Shown in pieces: positions 5,921 through 15,899 of a stretch of 41,705 nt of DNA. Origin of the DNA: a virus; IMG/VR virus record IMGVR_UViG_3300009506_000077, positions 1-41,705 of that record. One strand, written 5' to 3'. Both the position numbers and the translations under genes were made by a program. The notes under the pieces were generated by a model, which made no database searches, was not told the origin of the DNA, and saw only the letters and a list, made by a program, of their open reading frames with translations. How positions within the stretch are numbered: position 1 is the first letter of the stretch; every line of letters starts with the position of its first letter.

Positions 5921-7206
5921 CACCCGCCTACGAGCCGTCACCTAAGCAGTGTTTGGCTCATGCTGCGGCTGAGCGTTTTGTCTTGTTTGGAGGCGCCGTC
6001 GGTGGCGGCAAGACGGCGTGGCTTGTGAATGAGGCCATCCGGCTCAGTATGAAGTGGCCCGGCAATGCTGGCTACCTCTGCCGTCACGAGCTACAGTCAT
6101 TCAAACGCACGACGCTTGAGGAACTATTGAAGTTCCTCCCGCCGGAACTGATTGCGAAACACCACCAGACTGACCACTTCATCCGGTTCACAAACGGCTC
6201 TACCATCTGGTACGGCGGCCTGGGCGACGACCGGGAGGGCATAGACCGCATCAAGAACATGAACCTTGGCTGGTTCGGCATTGACCAGGCTGAGGAGACA
6301 ACCGAAGGCCATTTCACCATGCTTGCCACCCGTCTTCGGTTGGTCCTGCCCGGCATCCACTACCGTGGCCTGCTTACTGCCAATCCAGCGCCTGGGTGGG
6401 TCAAGGAGAGGTTCATTCAGTCGCATCATGACAATCATGTCTTCATCCCTTCATTCATCCGGGACAATAAGTACCTGCCTAGTGACTACGAGCAGCAGCT
6501 ACGCGACTCCGGGCTGCCGGCGGAGCTTATCTCGCAATGGGTGGAGGGGAACTGGGATGTGGCAAGCGGCGCGAATGAGTTGATACCCTACCAGTACATC
6601 AGGGCAGCCATCAACCGGGAGATTATCGGTCAGGACGGGGCAACCGTCATCGGTGTTGATGTGGCGCGCCTTGGTAGTGACGAATCGGTCGCCATCGTGC
6701 GCCGGGGAGACCTGGTGCTTGACATCCAGTCATGGGGCAGGCAGGACACCGTTTTCTCGACGGGGCGGGTCAATGCTCTCGTGGAACAGTACCGGCCGAA
6801 CCTCGTGGCGGTTGACGAGATAGGCGTCGGCGTTGGTGTACTCGACCCGCTGCGGGCTGCTGGCGTCAGGGTGAGGGGTATCAACGTCGCGGGGAAGGCG
6901 CTAGACGATATTCACTTCGCCAATCTGCGGGCCGAGATGTATCAGGCCCTCGCCAAGAGGTTCGAGCAAGGCCGCATTTCGATACCGGACCATCAAAGGC
7001 TCTGCGCCGACCTTTCGGTGCTGGCCTACAAGTTCGACAACCACCAACGGCTTTTGATTGAGGCGAAGGAAGACCTGCGCCGGCGCCTGGGCCGCAGCAC
7101 CGACTATGCCGATGCCTTGATGCTTTCCTTTGTGAATGCCCAGTGGATTCAAGAGCCCGACCTGTGGGCGCGGCGGCAACCGACTTCTTACCTGGTGAGA
7201 CGATGA
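5878..7206 (+). CDS. terL: Terminase large subunit
   Basis: The 442-residue packaging ATPase/nuclease. Walker A GGAVGGGKT is at 38-46 and a Walker B-like segment GWFGIDQAEE near 131-140. The RNase-H-like nuclease has VIGVDVARLGSDES near 257-270 (first Asp), LVAVDEIG near 308-315 (second acidic pair) and STDYADALML near 407 (third Asp). It overlaps terS by 43 nt. No better start exists downstream before the conserved SPKQ segment, so ATG 5878 is kept although it lacks a clear SD. It drives DNA into the prohead through the portal that follows. Confidence 0.93.
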   Translation: MAGGTAIGADRREVAPAYEPSPKQCLAHAAAERFVLFGGAVGGGKTAWLVNEAIRLSMKWPGNAGYLCRHELQSFKRTTLEELLKFLPPELIAKHHQTDHFIRFTNGSTIWYGGLGDDREGIDRIKNMNLGWFGIDQAEETTEGHFTMLATRLRLVLPGIHYRGLLTANPAPGWVKERFIQSHHDNHVFIPSFIRDNKYLPSDYEQQLRDSGLPAELISQWVEGNWDVASGANELIPYQYIRAAINREIIGQDGATVIGVDVARLGSDESVAIVRRGDLVLDIQSWGRQDTVFSTGRVNALVEQYRPNLVAVDEIGVGVGVLDPLRAAGVRVRGINVAGKALDDIHFANLRAEMYQALAKRFEQGRISIPDHQRLCADLSVLAYKFDNHQRLLIEAKEDLRRRLGRSTDYADALMLSFVNAQWIQEPDLWARRQPTSYLVRR

Positions 7207-8876
7207 ACGTTGACGACATGGTAACGCTCAGGGAAGACCTGACCACGTACTACGCCACGATGCACGAGAACATGGAGGAAGCGGCAGCGTTCTACCATTC
7301 CGAGTACACACAGATGATTGTGGACTACAGTGCCGGTAAAGTGTCGGACTTCAAGCCCTACAAGTTGCCGGATGCTAAGACAAAGACGGACATACTTGTG
7401 GACCAAACCATGTCTATCGGTCGAGTGGTCAACTGTGAGCCTTGGGCGGAGTCTCAGAAGGTCAAGGCGCTGGCCGAAAAGCTCAAGAAGTGGGGGCAGG
7501 CGACCCTCGATGAATCCGAGCGGCACTGGTCTTTCAACTTTGTCAGGGACATGACAAAGCAACTCATCCTCTACGGCATGACCGCCCGCAAGTTGCTCTG
7601 GAATCAGGATGTGTGGCCGGATAAGCCGACGACCGACGATGAGATGGAGAACGCGAAGTACGAGAACAAGCGCAAGCGCGCCTTTCCGTTCTACATCGCC
7701 ACGGTCAACCCGATAAACCTCAAGATTGACCCATCAATGGAGGCGCCGCAGTTCGTCATCGAGGAGTTCGAGCGGCCCGCCATTATGGTCAAGCAACTGC
7801 ACCCAGAATGGGACATGGGGAAGTACAACCCGATGGATATGGTCAAGTGGTGGGAGTTCTGGACGGCGGATGAGTTTTGTTATTTCGTGGAGAACACGCC
7901 GGTTGGTGACATCCGAGAAAACTTCATGGGATTCCTTCCCTACGAGATCGGCTACAGCGGATTCGGTGAGGCATCACCGGCGGCTGGGCCTGAGTACCGC
8001 GCCATCGGTCTCGTGCAGGCGGCAATGGATAGTATTAGACACAAGTCGGAATTGATGACGGCCATCCAGTATTACATCATGTCCTACGCCTATGGAATCC
8101 CGACGGTGGTTGAGCCGCCGGCTCAAGATTTCACCATTCCTCAGTTGGGACTTGTTGGCGTGATACCGAAGCACTACGAGTACGAGAACAAGTTGCCGCC
8201 ACCCCTCAATCAAGAAGCATGGCGCGTCCTCAGCTTCTTCGACAACGCCATTGACGAGGCAACAGCCAATCCGGTGCTTCAGGGCCAGCGCCCGGGCAAT
8301 GCCCGCAGCGGGTATGACCAAGCAGTTTCGGTGAGCAATGCACGGATGCGGCTTGTCGGCCCGGTCAACACGACCGAGAACATCCTGGGTAAGACGCTCG
8401 ACCAGATGGGCAAGCTCATTCACGACCAGTGCGATGGGCCGGTCACGATAGGCTCGACCACCGTAACTCCGGGGGACTTTGAGGCTGAACCCTACTTCAC
8501 CGTGAGGTTCGAGGGCGAGACCCCGGAGGAACGCGACAGGCGTTATCAGGTTGGCTTGAGCGTCTGGGGCAAGCTGAGCGAAGACACCATCATACGCGAC
8601 TTCTTCGGAAAAGACCCGGTCCACGAGATGGAGCAGAAGGCGGTCGAGCAGGTTCTCGTGTCGCCGACCATCCAGCAGTCAATCGCCAACGGCGCCATCA
8701 AGAAGTTCGGGTTTGACCGCTTCATTCAGGGAGAGGAAGAGGCGCAGGCGGTACAGAAAAGGGAATCTGCACGGATGCCTAACCGTCCCATAACCCGTCA
8801 GATGCAGCGCCTCGACCAGATGGGGCAGCCGAGGCCGCTTGGCAGCCCGCAAGAGGAGCCACAGTATGCCGAGTAA
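7203..8876 (+). CDS. Portal protein
   Basis: A 557-residue protein immediately after terL with an ATGA overlap at 7203-7206. It has features typical of podovirus-type portals: a long helical N-terminus (DMVTLREDLTTYYATMHENM), acidic and Trp-rich wing segments, a central segment with AIQYYIMSYAYGIPTVVEPP, an ARSGYDQAVSVSNARMRLVG segment and a Gln/Pro-rich C-terminal tail. Forms the dodecameric portal ring. The longer frame from 7143 would start inside terL and is rejected. Confidence 0.85.
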   Translation: MNVDDMVTLREDLTTYYATMHENMEEAAAFYHSEYTQMIVDYSAGKVSDFKPYKLPDAKTKTDILVDQTMSIGRVVNCEPWAESQKVKALAEKLKKWGQATLDESERHWSFNFVRDMTKQLILYGMTARKLLWNQDVWPDKPTTDDEMENAKYENKRKRAFPFYIATVNPINLKIDPSMEAPQFVIEEFERPAIMVKQLHPEWDMGKYNPMDMVKWWEFWTADEFCYFVENTPVGDIRENFMGFLPYEIGYSGFGEASPAAGPEYRAIGLVQAAMDSIRHKSELMTAIQYYIMSYAYGIPTVVEPPAQDFTIPQLGLVGVIPKHYEYENKLPPPLNQEAWRVLSFFDNAIDEATANPVLQGQRPGNARSGYDQAVSVSNARMRLVGPVNTTENILGKTLDQMGKLIHDQCDGPVTIGSTTVTPGDFEAEPYFTVRFEGETPEERDRRYQVGLSVWGKLSEDTIIRDFFGKDPVHEMEQKAVEQVLVSPTIQQSIANGAIKKFGFDRFIQGEEEAQAVQKRESARMPNRPITRQMQRLDQMGQPRPLGSPQEEPQYAE

Positions 8877-9057
8877 AGACCGGACCAGCCTGCCGACCAA
8901 GATTGCCTTTGCTGTGGCGAAGGCAATGGAGCAGATAGATGACCGGCTCACGAAAGAGGCGTCCGTTCCCTTCATGATGGAGGAGCGTCCGATGACGAAG
9001 CAAGAGCGCCTTATCCAGCAGGCGCATGAGGCGGTGACCAATGACACTATGGGATGA
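8866..9057 (+). CDS. Small hypothetical protein, 63 aa
   Basis: ATG 8866 is preceded by AGAGGAG and overlaps the portal gene end by 11 nt. The product is mostly helical and charged (KIAFAVAKAMEQIDDRLTKE, then KQERLIQQAHEAV). It overlaps the next gene by 17 nt. Possibly a minor head component; no family recognised. Confidence 0.55.
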   Translation: MPSKDRTSLPTKIAFAVAKAMEQIDDRLTKEASVPFMMEERPMTKQERLIQQAHEAVTNDTMG

Positions 9058-10111
9058 AGGCGACCCCTTTGCGGTCAACTGGGACGAGTGGACGGCCGCT
9101 CAGAACAAGCAGGGCAACGAGGAAGACGTTACACAGACCCCAAGCTGGGGCTGGCGCGATGTTGACGGCGTGCAACGCTGGGTACCGCTCGATGAACGGG
9201 GCAATGCCCTTTTGACCGGCGTGCCGGCCAAAGGTACCCCTGGATACTTCGAGGGATTCTCCTATGGTGCTCCACGAACAACGCGCACTCTGGCGCCGCA
9301 GGTCACGCCTGGGGGCATGTACGAAGGGGCATGGGGTGGTCGTAGACTACCGAACACGCAAGAAGAGAACTGGCTATGGCGGACAGCCGGGATAACACCT
9401 CCTCCCGGTCCCGGTCAAGCGGGCTACCAGAGCCCGACCGAGGTTGCCCAACAGGAGGAAGCGCGTCAGGCGCTCACGCAGTTCCTCGAGGGTGTCTGGA
9501 AGCCGGTACAGGTTGATGTTCCACAACTGAAGGGTGGTGAAGCCTTTGGCACGCCTCAAGAGGTCGTGGACTGGCTGCGCGGCAGCGGCTATCAGCCCGT
9601 AGTATCAAGGGCAGCCGGGACGAGCAACGAGCCGATGCAGGTTATCACCGTTGCGGCCAAAGACCCAACGACAGGAGAGTGGGGCAACTTCAAGGACATC
9701 TGGCTTACGACCAGTTCATTCTCTGACCCGAACGCGCCAAACCCTACCGCGTGGGACGAACCGTGGGGCCGCAACATCGTGGTGGCTAACGTGTCCCCCG
9801 CATTCAGCGGCATGGAACGGTCGCAAGTCGAATCGGTCTGGCCAACAGAACAACGACCTTCGGGACAGCAGCCTGTCCGGGTATCAACGACACAGACGCC
9901 GGAAGGCTATGGCAGCGAAGGCAGTCCGCCAGTGATGGATCTAAGCCTTCCTAACTTCACGCCTCAGACGTGGATTGCGAAGGGACCGAGGGAACAGGCC
10001 AAAATCAAGGCAAGGATAGAGGCTACCGGCGCCAATTTCGACCAGTGGCTCAAGGACCAGTACGTACCCTGGGTGACACCGACGAATCTCCGTGTTGCGA
10101 GGTATCGCTGA
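9041..10111 (+). CDS. Hypothetical head-region protein, 356 aa
   Basis: Not recognised. It is rich in Pro, Gly, Trp and Thr with few long helices (TPSWGWRDVDGVQRWVPLDE, then TPPPGPGQAGYQSPTEVAQQ), which suggests an extended, partly disordered virion protein. There is no signal peptide or membrane segment. Its place between portal and the giant polyvalent protein suggests a product packaged in the head with it. GAGG precedes ATG 9041. Confidence 0.55.
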   Translation: MTLWDEGDPFAVNWDEWTAAQNKQGNEEDVTQTPSWGWRDVDGVQRWVPLDERGNALLTGVPAKGTPGYFEGFSYGAPRTTRTLAPQVTPGGMYEGAWGGRRLPNTQEENWLWRTAGITPPPGPGQAGYQSPTEVAQQEEARQALTQFLEGVWKPVQVDVPQLKGGEAFGTPQEVVDWLRGSGYQPVVSRAAGTSNEPMQVITVAAKDPTTGEWGNFKDIWLTTSSFSDPNAPNPTAWDEPWGRNIVVANVSPAFSGMERSQVESVWPTEQRPSGQQPVRVSTTQTPEGYGSEGSPPVMDLSLPNFTPQTWIAKGPREQAKIKARIEATGANFDQWLKDQYVPWVTPTNLRVARYR

Positions 10112-10112
10112 C

Positions 10113-13100
10113 GTGACGTGGTTTGAGTCTCAGTGGCTTCCGCAGGCGCAGTCGTGGCTTGACGAAGCAAGAGCACGCGACCGTCAGGCCGCGTATCTGC
10201 GTTCGCAAGAGTTCCTTCGGCTCAACCCATGGGCGGCTGAGGAACTGCGGGCGCAGCAGAAGAAGGAACAGGAAGCCGCTGAGCACGAAGCATACATGAA
10301 TAGCGTACTCCCTAACGGAATGACTGTGCGCGAGTATGCCAGACAGGCCATGGGTGGCGCAACGCCATCCGCGCCATCTACCCCGCCGAATGCTGCGCCG
10401 TCTGCTCCACCAGCAAGCCAGGATGTGGCAGGCGCTCTTGCCCAGCGTGACGGCGCAGCGATAACCGAATACGAGGGGACGACACAGAAGACCAATGCCA
10501 TCAAGCCAGGGCTGAAGGCGAACACGGTTGTTGTTGACCTTCTCGACGAACTGGGTGGTGAAGCGAAGGCAAGCGAGGCGGCGCGTAAGAAGTGGCAAGC
10601 TGAGGACAATCTGCGACGGTATGGTATCGTGAATCCGAGCCAACTGACCAAAGACATGCGCGACATGCCGGGCAGTAATCCTTTCGTGACGCCCTACTTC
10701 GGCATGGGGCCAACGGCGGGGCAGTGGCAACCGACTGAGGCTGACCAATCGTGGCTTACCGGGGCGATGGGCGCGCTAGGAACGGTCAATGCGCCCTTCG
10801 AGTACCAATCAGCCGTCTATCACGGGCAGGCGCCGGGATTGACCCAGAACATACGTCAGTCGGCAGCGATAACCAAGGGCATGACGCGGGAGCAAGCCCA
10901 GGCGCAGGTCGCTGAGAACGTCAGGCAACGTTCTTTGTCTGCCGGCGAAGCCTTCATGGACGCTATTCAGAAGTACCGTGAGGCTGATATTCCGTTCTGG
11001 TCCCGGCTTGCCGGTGAGTCAACCAATCCGATCTTCTTCGTACCGGTTGCGCAGGTAGCTGAGGGCCTTGGGTTGGGCGCACGGGCCATCAAGGCGGGAT
11101 TGACTATAGACAATGCCATGGCAACAGTCGGGACGCTTGGAATGAACAAGGCCCTCGAAGCCCTCGTTGCTCGTGGCCTGCAACCATTGGCAAAGAAGGT
11201 TGCAACGCGGGCGGCCCTGAGTGCGGCTGAGAAGGCGAAGGTCACCGAGGCACTTGAGGGCATAGCCGCAGAGACAACCGGTGCGCCAGAGGCCATAGAC
11301 ACCATAGGCAGGCAAAGGGCGGCACTCGCGGTTGAGGAGGCGGCAAAAGAAACTCCTACTCCAGTCTTGGAACCGAAGGTTCCAGAGGCTCGCGCTGCAC
11401 CGCCGAAACCGCCGCCAGGGAGGCCGGCAAAGGCGGCGCTTGTTCCTACCCCGGAAGTCAAACCCCCAGTGGTCGAGACTGCCATGACCGAGCCGATAGC
11501 GCCGGTTAGTGCCACGATGGTCACTGACGAGCGATTAGTGAAAGCGTGGAATGGCAATCGCTTCACCGAGTTCGAGAAGCGACGAATGGCCGAGGAGGCT
11601 AAACTCAAGGCACCGGCTCGCGTCGGCAAGAATAAGCATTGGTGGATGTTGACAGAAAACGAGAGAGTGCAACTTGAGCCAGTGCTGCGCAAGGAGGTAT
11701 CACCCGCAGCCAAGCCTTCCGTGGCCGAGGCTCCGAAGGCGGCGCCCAAAGAGCCGTGGCAGATGACGCGGACTGACTTCATCAACCAAGAGGTCGCTGG
11801 CAACTACGCCCAACTGGAGCGAGAGAAAGGCGCAAAGGCGAGTGCGCTATCTCTTGGAAAGTATGCGCCAGGAACAAGGGCTGAACAAGAATCAAAGACG
11901 TGGTTCAGCTTATCGCACGAACACAGTGTTGCCCGTGCCCTTTCTGAGGGCAAGCCCGTCCCGCCCGAAGTGCTGAAAGACTACCCTGATCTTGCGGCGA
12001 AGGTGGCGCCTGCGCAGGCAGCGACGCCGCCAGCAGCGACGGTTCCTTGGAAACTTATGTCTACCAATGACCAGGCTAATGCCTTTGGCTTGAGTCAAAA
12101 GGTGGCGCAACACGCTGAATATCCTCAACTGAAGAAACTTGTTGATACGCGGTATTCGCGTGCCATTGGCGAAAAGCGGACTTATGCCCCTGATGATGAA
12201 CAGTATCGCTACCTAGTGGCTGGCCCCGGAACCACAAGAAGTTCTGCTATAGCAGAACTTCAGAACAAAATCGCACGAGATGTCGGTATTGGTTTGAGAC
12301 GTGATGTCGGTCTATTCAAAAGTGTCACACTCGACATTCCACAGCCCAAAACAGAACTAACTAAGCCGTTGCCCGGGCAGATGACGCTTGGTCCTGGTGG
12401 CCGTGCCGCTATCGTTGGCGCTTCGGCAATCCCCGCAGCCGTCGAGCAGACCCAGGAACCAGACAAAACGCAGGTGTCGGCTCTGTGGTGGCTGCCAGCT
12501 ATTGCCGCAGGAGCAGTCGGTTCGGCTGTTGCTTTGAGGCGCCTTCCAACGGCAGCACGAGCCGCCCGGACGGCCATAGCAGAGTCGGGCTTCAAGTCTC
12601 TCGACAGAATTACACAGCTTGCAGCGGCCAGTGTGGAGCGAGATAGGCCGGGCACGATTACCGGAACGCTTCTCAAGGTTCCGGGCCTGAAGAAGGTATT
12701 GACCTTCGAGCGTCCGGGACTTGCCATGACCGGCAAGAATGAGAAGGTTCTTGTCGGCATGGTTGCGGAAACGGCAGCGCGCTCAGATGTAAACGCTCGC
12801 TTGCTAGGAAGCCGCGTGAAGGCAATCAATGGTCTGCGAGATGCGTTCGGAGAAAAGGCACTACATGGCGAGAAGGTGCCTGTGCGGTTTCGCGGTACTA
12901 CCGCCGACGCTTCTCCTATTGACGGCACGCTCCTTGACATAGCGCAGCGGCCCCAGCTATACGACCTAACACCCCAACAGGCACGGGCGCTTGACTTGCT
13001 TCAGTCTCACAACGATAGCGGACTTCGACTCGTGACTGAGGGCTACGGGGCGGATATAGGCCGCTATCCTGTGGCTACCGGCGGTGCGTATCTGCCGAAC

Positions 13101-15818
13101 GTTGACGTTGACAAGCCGATACTTGACCAACTGGGAAGTGAGACAAGGGCTGTTGCGACCGGTCGGTCGAAGACTCGTTTCTATGCCTCTGCCGCCGACC
13201 GGATGGCTGCTGACGCTACGTTTAAGCCAGAGACCGATGTGCAGCGCCTCATCGAGGGCGCCGATAGCTTCAAGGCCAGCGCTGCCGGCGGTGAGACGCT
13301 TCGTCACACGCTTGGCGGCAAGACGCGGTTGGAGGTCATGCAGGAGACCCATCCTGAACTGTACTCCAAGATGACCGCCTTGAAGTCCAGACTGGGCAAG
13401 CTGCGCGGTTCTCTAGGAACGTTGGACAGAAAACTCGATACGGCTGTTTCTGACTTCATCAAGTCACCCACAGAGCCGGAAGACTTCAATGCTCTGCGAG
13501 ACGCTTTCGACGTGTCTTTGGCATCCGGGCCACGTGCCGGGATGGGCGCTGCTGAAATAGAACGCGAGATTGCTGGAGTCAAGCGACAGATTGCTGCCCT
13601 TCGGCCAGCATGGGAAGTCGCCAACCCGAAGCCGTACGTCATGGTCCAGCAAGGAATCTTTAGGTACTTCCCGGTAGATACGGCAAACCTCATAAACCAG
13701 ACGCGGCAAGTGACAAACAACCGCCTTCTCAACTTCGTCGAATCCTGGCGTGGTCAAGCGTTTTCAGGTGACTTCTCTCCGTTCGCAATACAGGATGCCC
13801 TCGGAGTTCTGGCTGACCCCATCGGCAGTGCTAAGACCGCACGAGGCGCAATAACAAAGGCTCGTGTAGCCGGTGACCCGTTCCGCTCCATGAAGGTGTC
13901 CGCACTGGCTGAGGATGTGGCCGCCGACCCGGACGGGTGGGCCGAATACGCGGCACTCATGGGACGCCGGCTGGCAGGAACACCGGAGGAGTTTAGCGCG
14001 GGATTCCTCACGAAGATTCCGAAGTTCTCGAAGTTCAACGAAGCAACCTATGTCACCGTGACACGTGGCTCGAAGGCTCTTTACGACAGGACGTGGAAGT
14101 CTCTTGCGAGTAGCGGCCTTCCAGAACTGGAGGCTAAAGTCGTAGCCGCTCACACGGCAAGCGAGATTTACCCCCTGGTCAATGTCTCACGCCTCGGCCA
14201 GTCGCAGGCAAGGGCGGCGGTTCTGCGCGCCCTACCCACATCGTACTCATTCATCCGCCAGCCGGCCAACATGATGCTGGACGCGGGAAAGGGAATCTGG
14301 AAGCTTGCTATCAGGCAGCCGCTCACACAGTCAGAAAAGGTGTCTGTCAGGTTGATGACAACTATGGCGGCATCCGTCCTTGCGGCATCTGCCGCCAGTG
14401 CAGCGGCCACGGCTGCGGTGCGTGGTCAAGACGTGCTCAAAGCGATGAAGGATGCCGTCAATCCTGACCCGAACAACGGGAAGTTCGCCAGCATCATAGT
14501 CGGCGACATACGGATTCCCATAGGCGGACCGTACCGCGCTCTATTCCGGGCAATGACTCCGAAAGAGGTACCAGGCATTCCAATAGCGGTTCCGATGGCA
14601 GGGATTCCTCAGTTTGTCATGAATAGAATCTCGCCGGCGCTTCGGACACAGCTTGACCTCATAAAGAATAAGGACTACTACGGCAACCAAATACTCAAGG
14701 GCGACTTTCCAGAACAGGTCATGCGTGGTTTGGCTTATGAGGCTGAGGGCGCGATGCCCCTTACCGTTGGCGCAGGCGTCGAGTCCATCAGGACCGGCGG
14801 CGAAGGCGGGTCTCCACTTCAGCAGATGCTTGGTCAGTTCGCTGGGGTCAACGTCATCGAAGCTACGCCGGCACAAAGACGCGATGGCTTGCGAGATATC
14901 ATAGCACGCCAGCAGGGCAAACAGTCCTGGTGGGAACTCTCCGGCGACAAGCGGAAAGAACTTACAGAGTCCAATGCTGACCTCAAGAAGGCAACTGAGG
15001 ATGCGGCAGCGAAATGGGCAGCCACAACTACGCCGGAGGCTATGCTGTCCAATCAGGTCACCAAAGACCTTGACGAAGCCTACACCACGTACAGCGAGGG
15101 AATCACTAAGGCCGCTGAGCTAGCAGAGATGGCCGCCCGGGAGAATGACCAGTACGCCTATGTCAACTTCAAGGATGCGGTCAAGACGTGGGGCACGTTC
15201 CTCGGAATAAGACGCGACCAGATCGAAAACAATCCTGAGTACAAGACGGTCATAGATAAGTGGGCGCAACTGTCCAAGCAGAAAAAGGACGACCTGCAAC
15301 GTGATGGGCTACAAGAGGCGGCGGAGGACGTGGCCTACGAGCAGTATCAGGCAATCAAGAACGACCCCAGTTTTGAAATCAATGACGCGCAGTACGGGGA
15401 TACCTTCGACTTCGATAGTTACCAGGTGGCGCTTGAGACATTTCGGAATCAGTGGGGCGACCAGATGTTCCAATACGTGAAGGAACGGGCGGCGTCGAAC
15501 AAAGAGGAGCTACCCCAGGCGTACTTTGACTATCAGAGGGCTAAAGAGGCTCTTAGGCCATACTGGGACTTGGACAAGAAGGCAAAGGCTGCTGGTCCAC
15601 CAGACCTCGACCGACAGATTAAAGCTTACGATACATTGTCATTCACTACACCGACGGACAAGATGGGCTCGTTGCGGATGATGTTTCCTGCGGTCGCGGC
15701 ATACAGAAAACTTCTCGACATGATGCAGATGTCATGGAGAGAACTGCATCCAGATGGCGATGCGCTCTTGACGAAATACTACCATCGCAAGCCCATAGCT
15801 TTGCAGGTGACACGGTGA
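10113..15818 (+). CDS. Giant polyvalent virion/ejected protein, ~1,901 aa
   Basis: The largest gene, one seventh of the genome. I start it at GTG 10113 (GCGAGG SD ten bases upstream, one base after the previous stop); a GTG at 10092 is also possible. A helical N-terminus leads to a Pro-rich linker near 415-455. Small repeated-type modules follow, including SEGKPVPPEVLKDYPDLAAK near 610-630, a motif I know from large polyvalent proteins of phages and conjugative elements. Then come a hydrophobic stretch near 790-812, a long helical region, a second Ala-rich hydrophobic segment near 1414-1440 and a helical C-terminus. Lying between portal and scaffold, it is probably packaged and ejected into the host like podovirus internal proteins. 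No catalytic domain was recognised. Confidence 0.7.
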   Translation: MTWFESQWLPQAQSWLDEARARDRQAAYLRSQEFLRLNPWAAEELRAQQKKEQEAAEHEAYMNSVLPNGMTVREYARQAMGGATPSAPSTPPNAAPSAPPASQDVAGALAQRDGAAITEYEGTTQKTNAIKPGLKANTVVVDLLDELGGEAKASEAARKKWQAEDNLRRYGIVNPSQLTKDMRDMPGSNPFVTPYFGMGPTAGQWQPTEADQSWLTGAMGALGTVNAPFEYQSAVYHGQAPGLTQNIRQSAAITKGMTREQAQAQVAENVRQRSLSAGEAFMDAIQKYREADIPFWSRLAGESTNPIFFVPVAQVAEGLGLGARAIKAGLTIDNAMATVGTLGMNKALEALVARGLQPLAKKVATRAALSAAEKAKVTEALEGIAAETTGAPEAIDTIGRQRAALAVEEAAKETPTPVLEPKVPEARAAPPKPPPGRPAKAALVPTPEVKPPVVETAMTEPIAPVSATMVTDERLVKAWNGNRFTEFEKRRMAEEAKLKAPARVGKNKHWWMLTENERVQLEPVLRKEVSPAAKPSVAEAPKAAPKEPWQMTRTDFINQEVAGNYAQLEREKGAKASALSLGKYAPGTRAEQESKTWFSLSHEHSVARALSEGKPVPPEVLKDYPDLAAKVAPAQAATPPAATVPWKLMSTNDQANAFGLSQKVAQHAEYPQLKKLVDTRYSRAIGEKRTYAPDDEQYRYLVAGPGTTRSSAIAELQNKIARDVGIGLRRDVGLFKSVTLDIPQPKTELTKPLPGQMTLGPGGRAAIVGASAIPAAVEQTQEPDKTQVSALWWLPAIAAGAVGSAVALRRLPTAARAARTAIAESGFKSLDRITQLAAASVERDRPGTITGTLLKVPGLKKVLTFERPGLAMTGKNEKVLVGMVAETAARSDVNARLLGSRVKAINGLRDAFGEKALHGEKVPVRFRGTTADASPIDGTLLDIAQRPQLYDLTPQQARALDLLQSHNDSGLRLVTEGYGADIGRYPVATGGAYLPNVDVDKPILDQLGSETRAVATGRSKTRFYASAADRMAADATFKPETDVQRLIEGADSFKASAAGGETLRHTLGGKTRLEVMQETHPELYSKMTALKSRLGKLRGSLGTLDRKLDTAVSDFIKSPTEPEDFNALRDAFDVSLASGPRAGMGAAEIEREIAGVKRQIAALRPAWEVANPKPYVMVQQGIFRYFPVDTANLINQTRQVTNNRLLNFVESWRGQAFSGDFSPFAIQDALGVLADPIGSAKTARGAITKARVAGDPFRSMKVSALAEDVAADPDGWAEYAALMGRRLAGTPEEFSAGFLTKIPKFSKFNEATYVTVTRGSKALYDRTWKSLASSGLPELEAKVVAAHTASEIYPLVNVSRLGQSQARAAVLRALPTSYSFIRQPANMMLDAGKGIWKLAIRQPLTQSEKVSVRLMTTMAASVLAASAASAAATAAVRGQDVLKAMKDAVNPDPNNGKFASIIVGDIRIPIGGPYRALFRAMTPKEVPGIPIAVPMAGIPQFVMNRISPALRTQLDLIKNKDYYGNQILKGDFPEQVMRGLAYEAEGAMPLTVGAGVESIRTGGEGGSPLQQMLGQFAGVNVIEATPAQRRDGLRDIIARQQGKQSWWELSGDKRKELTESNADLKKATEDAAAKWAATTTPEAMLSNQVTKDLDEAYTTYSEGITKAAELAEMAARENDQYAYVNFKDAVKTWGTFLGIRRDQIENNPEYKTVIDKWAQLSKQKKDDLQRDGLQEAAEDVAYEQYQAIKNDPSFEINDAQYGDTFDFDSYQVALETFRNQWGDQMFQYVKERAASNKEELPQAYFDYQRAKEALRPYWDLDKKAKAAGPPDLDRQIKAYDTLSFTTPTDKMGSLRMMFPAVAAYRKLLDMMQMSWRELHPDGDALLTKYYHRKPIALQVTR
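12238..12261. repeat. 24-bp perfect palindrome inside the polyvalent protein gene
   Basis: GAAGTTCTGCTA is followed directly by its reverse complement, with no spacer. It encodes RSSAIAELQ around codon 708 in a relatively AT-rich stretch (about 12050-12340). It could be a protein-binding site, a cruciform or a relic of an insertion. Confidence 0.7.
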
Positions 15819-15899
15819 AGAACCTACGCGCCGTGAGGCGCTGAGGAATAAGCGGAGCAACGCTGACACAGCGAAGCAACGCGAGACGGAGGCACAGGA

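Noticed and set aside
7974-8624. 216-codon minus-strand ORF opposite the portal gene
   Set aside because: Antisense to a clear portal gene, no SD or family-like sequence; a typical GC-rich shadow frame.
10967-11803. 278-codon minus-strand ORF opposite the polyvalent gene
   Set aside because: Low-complexity Ala/Ser/Thr product, no SD, inside a long sense gene.
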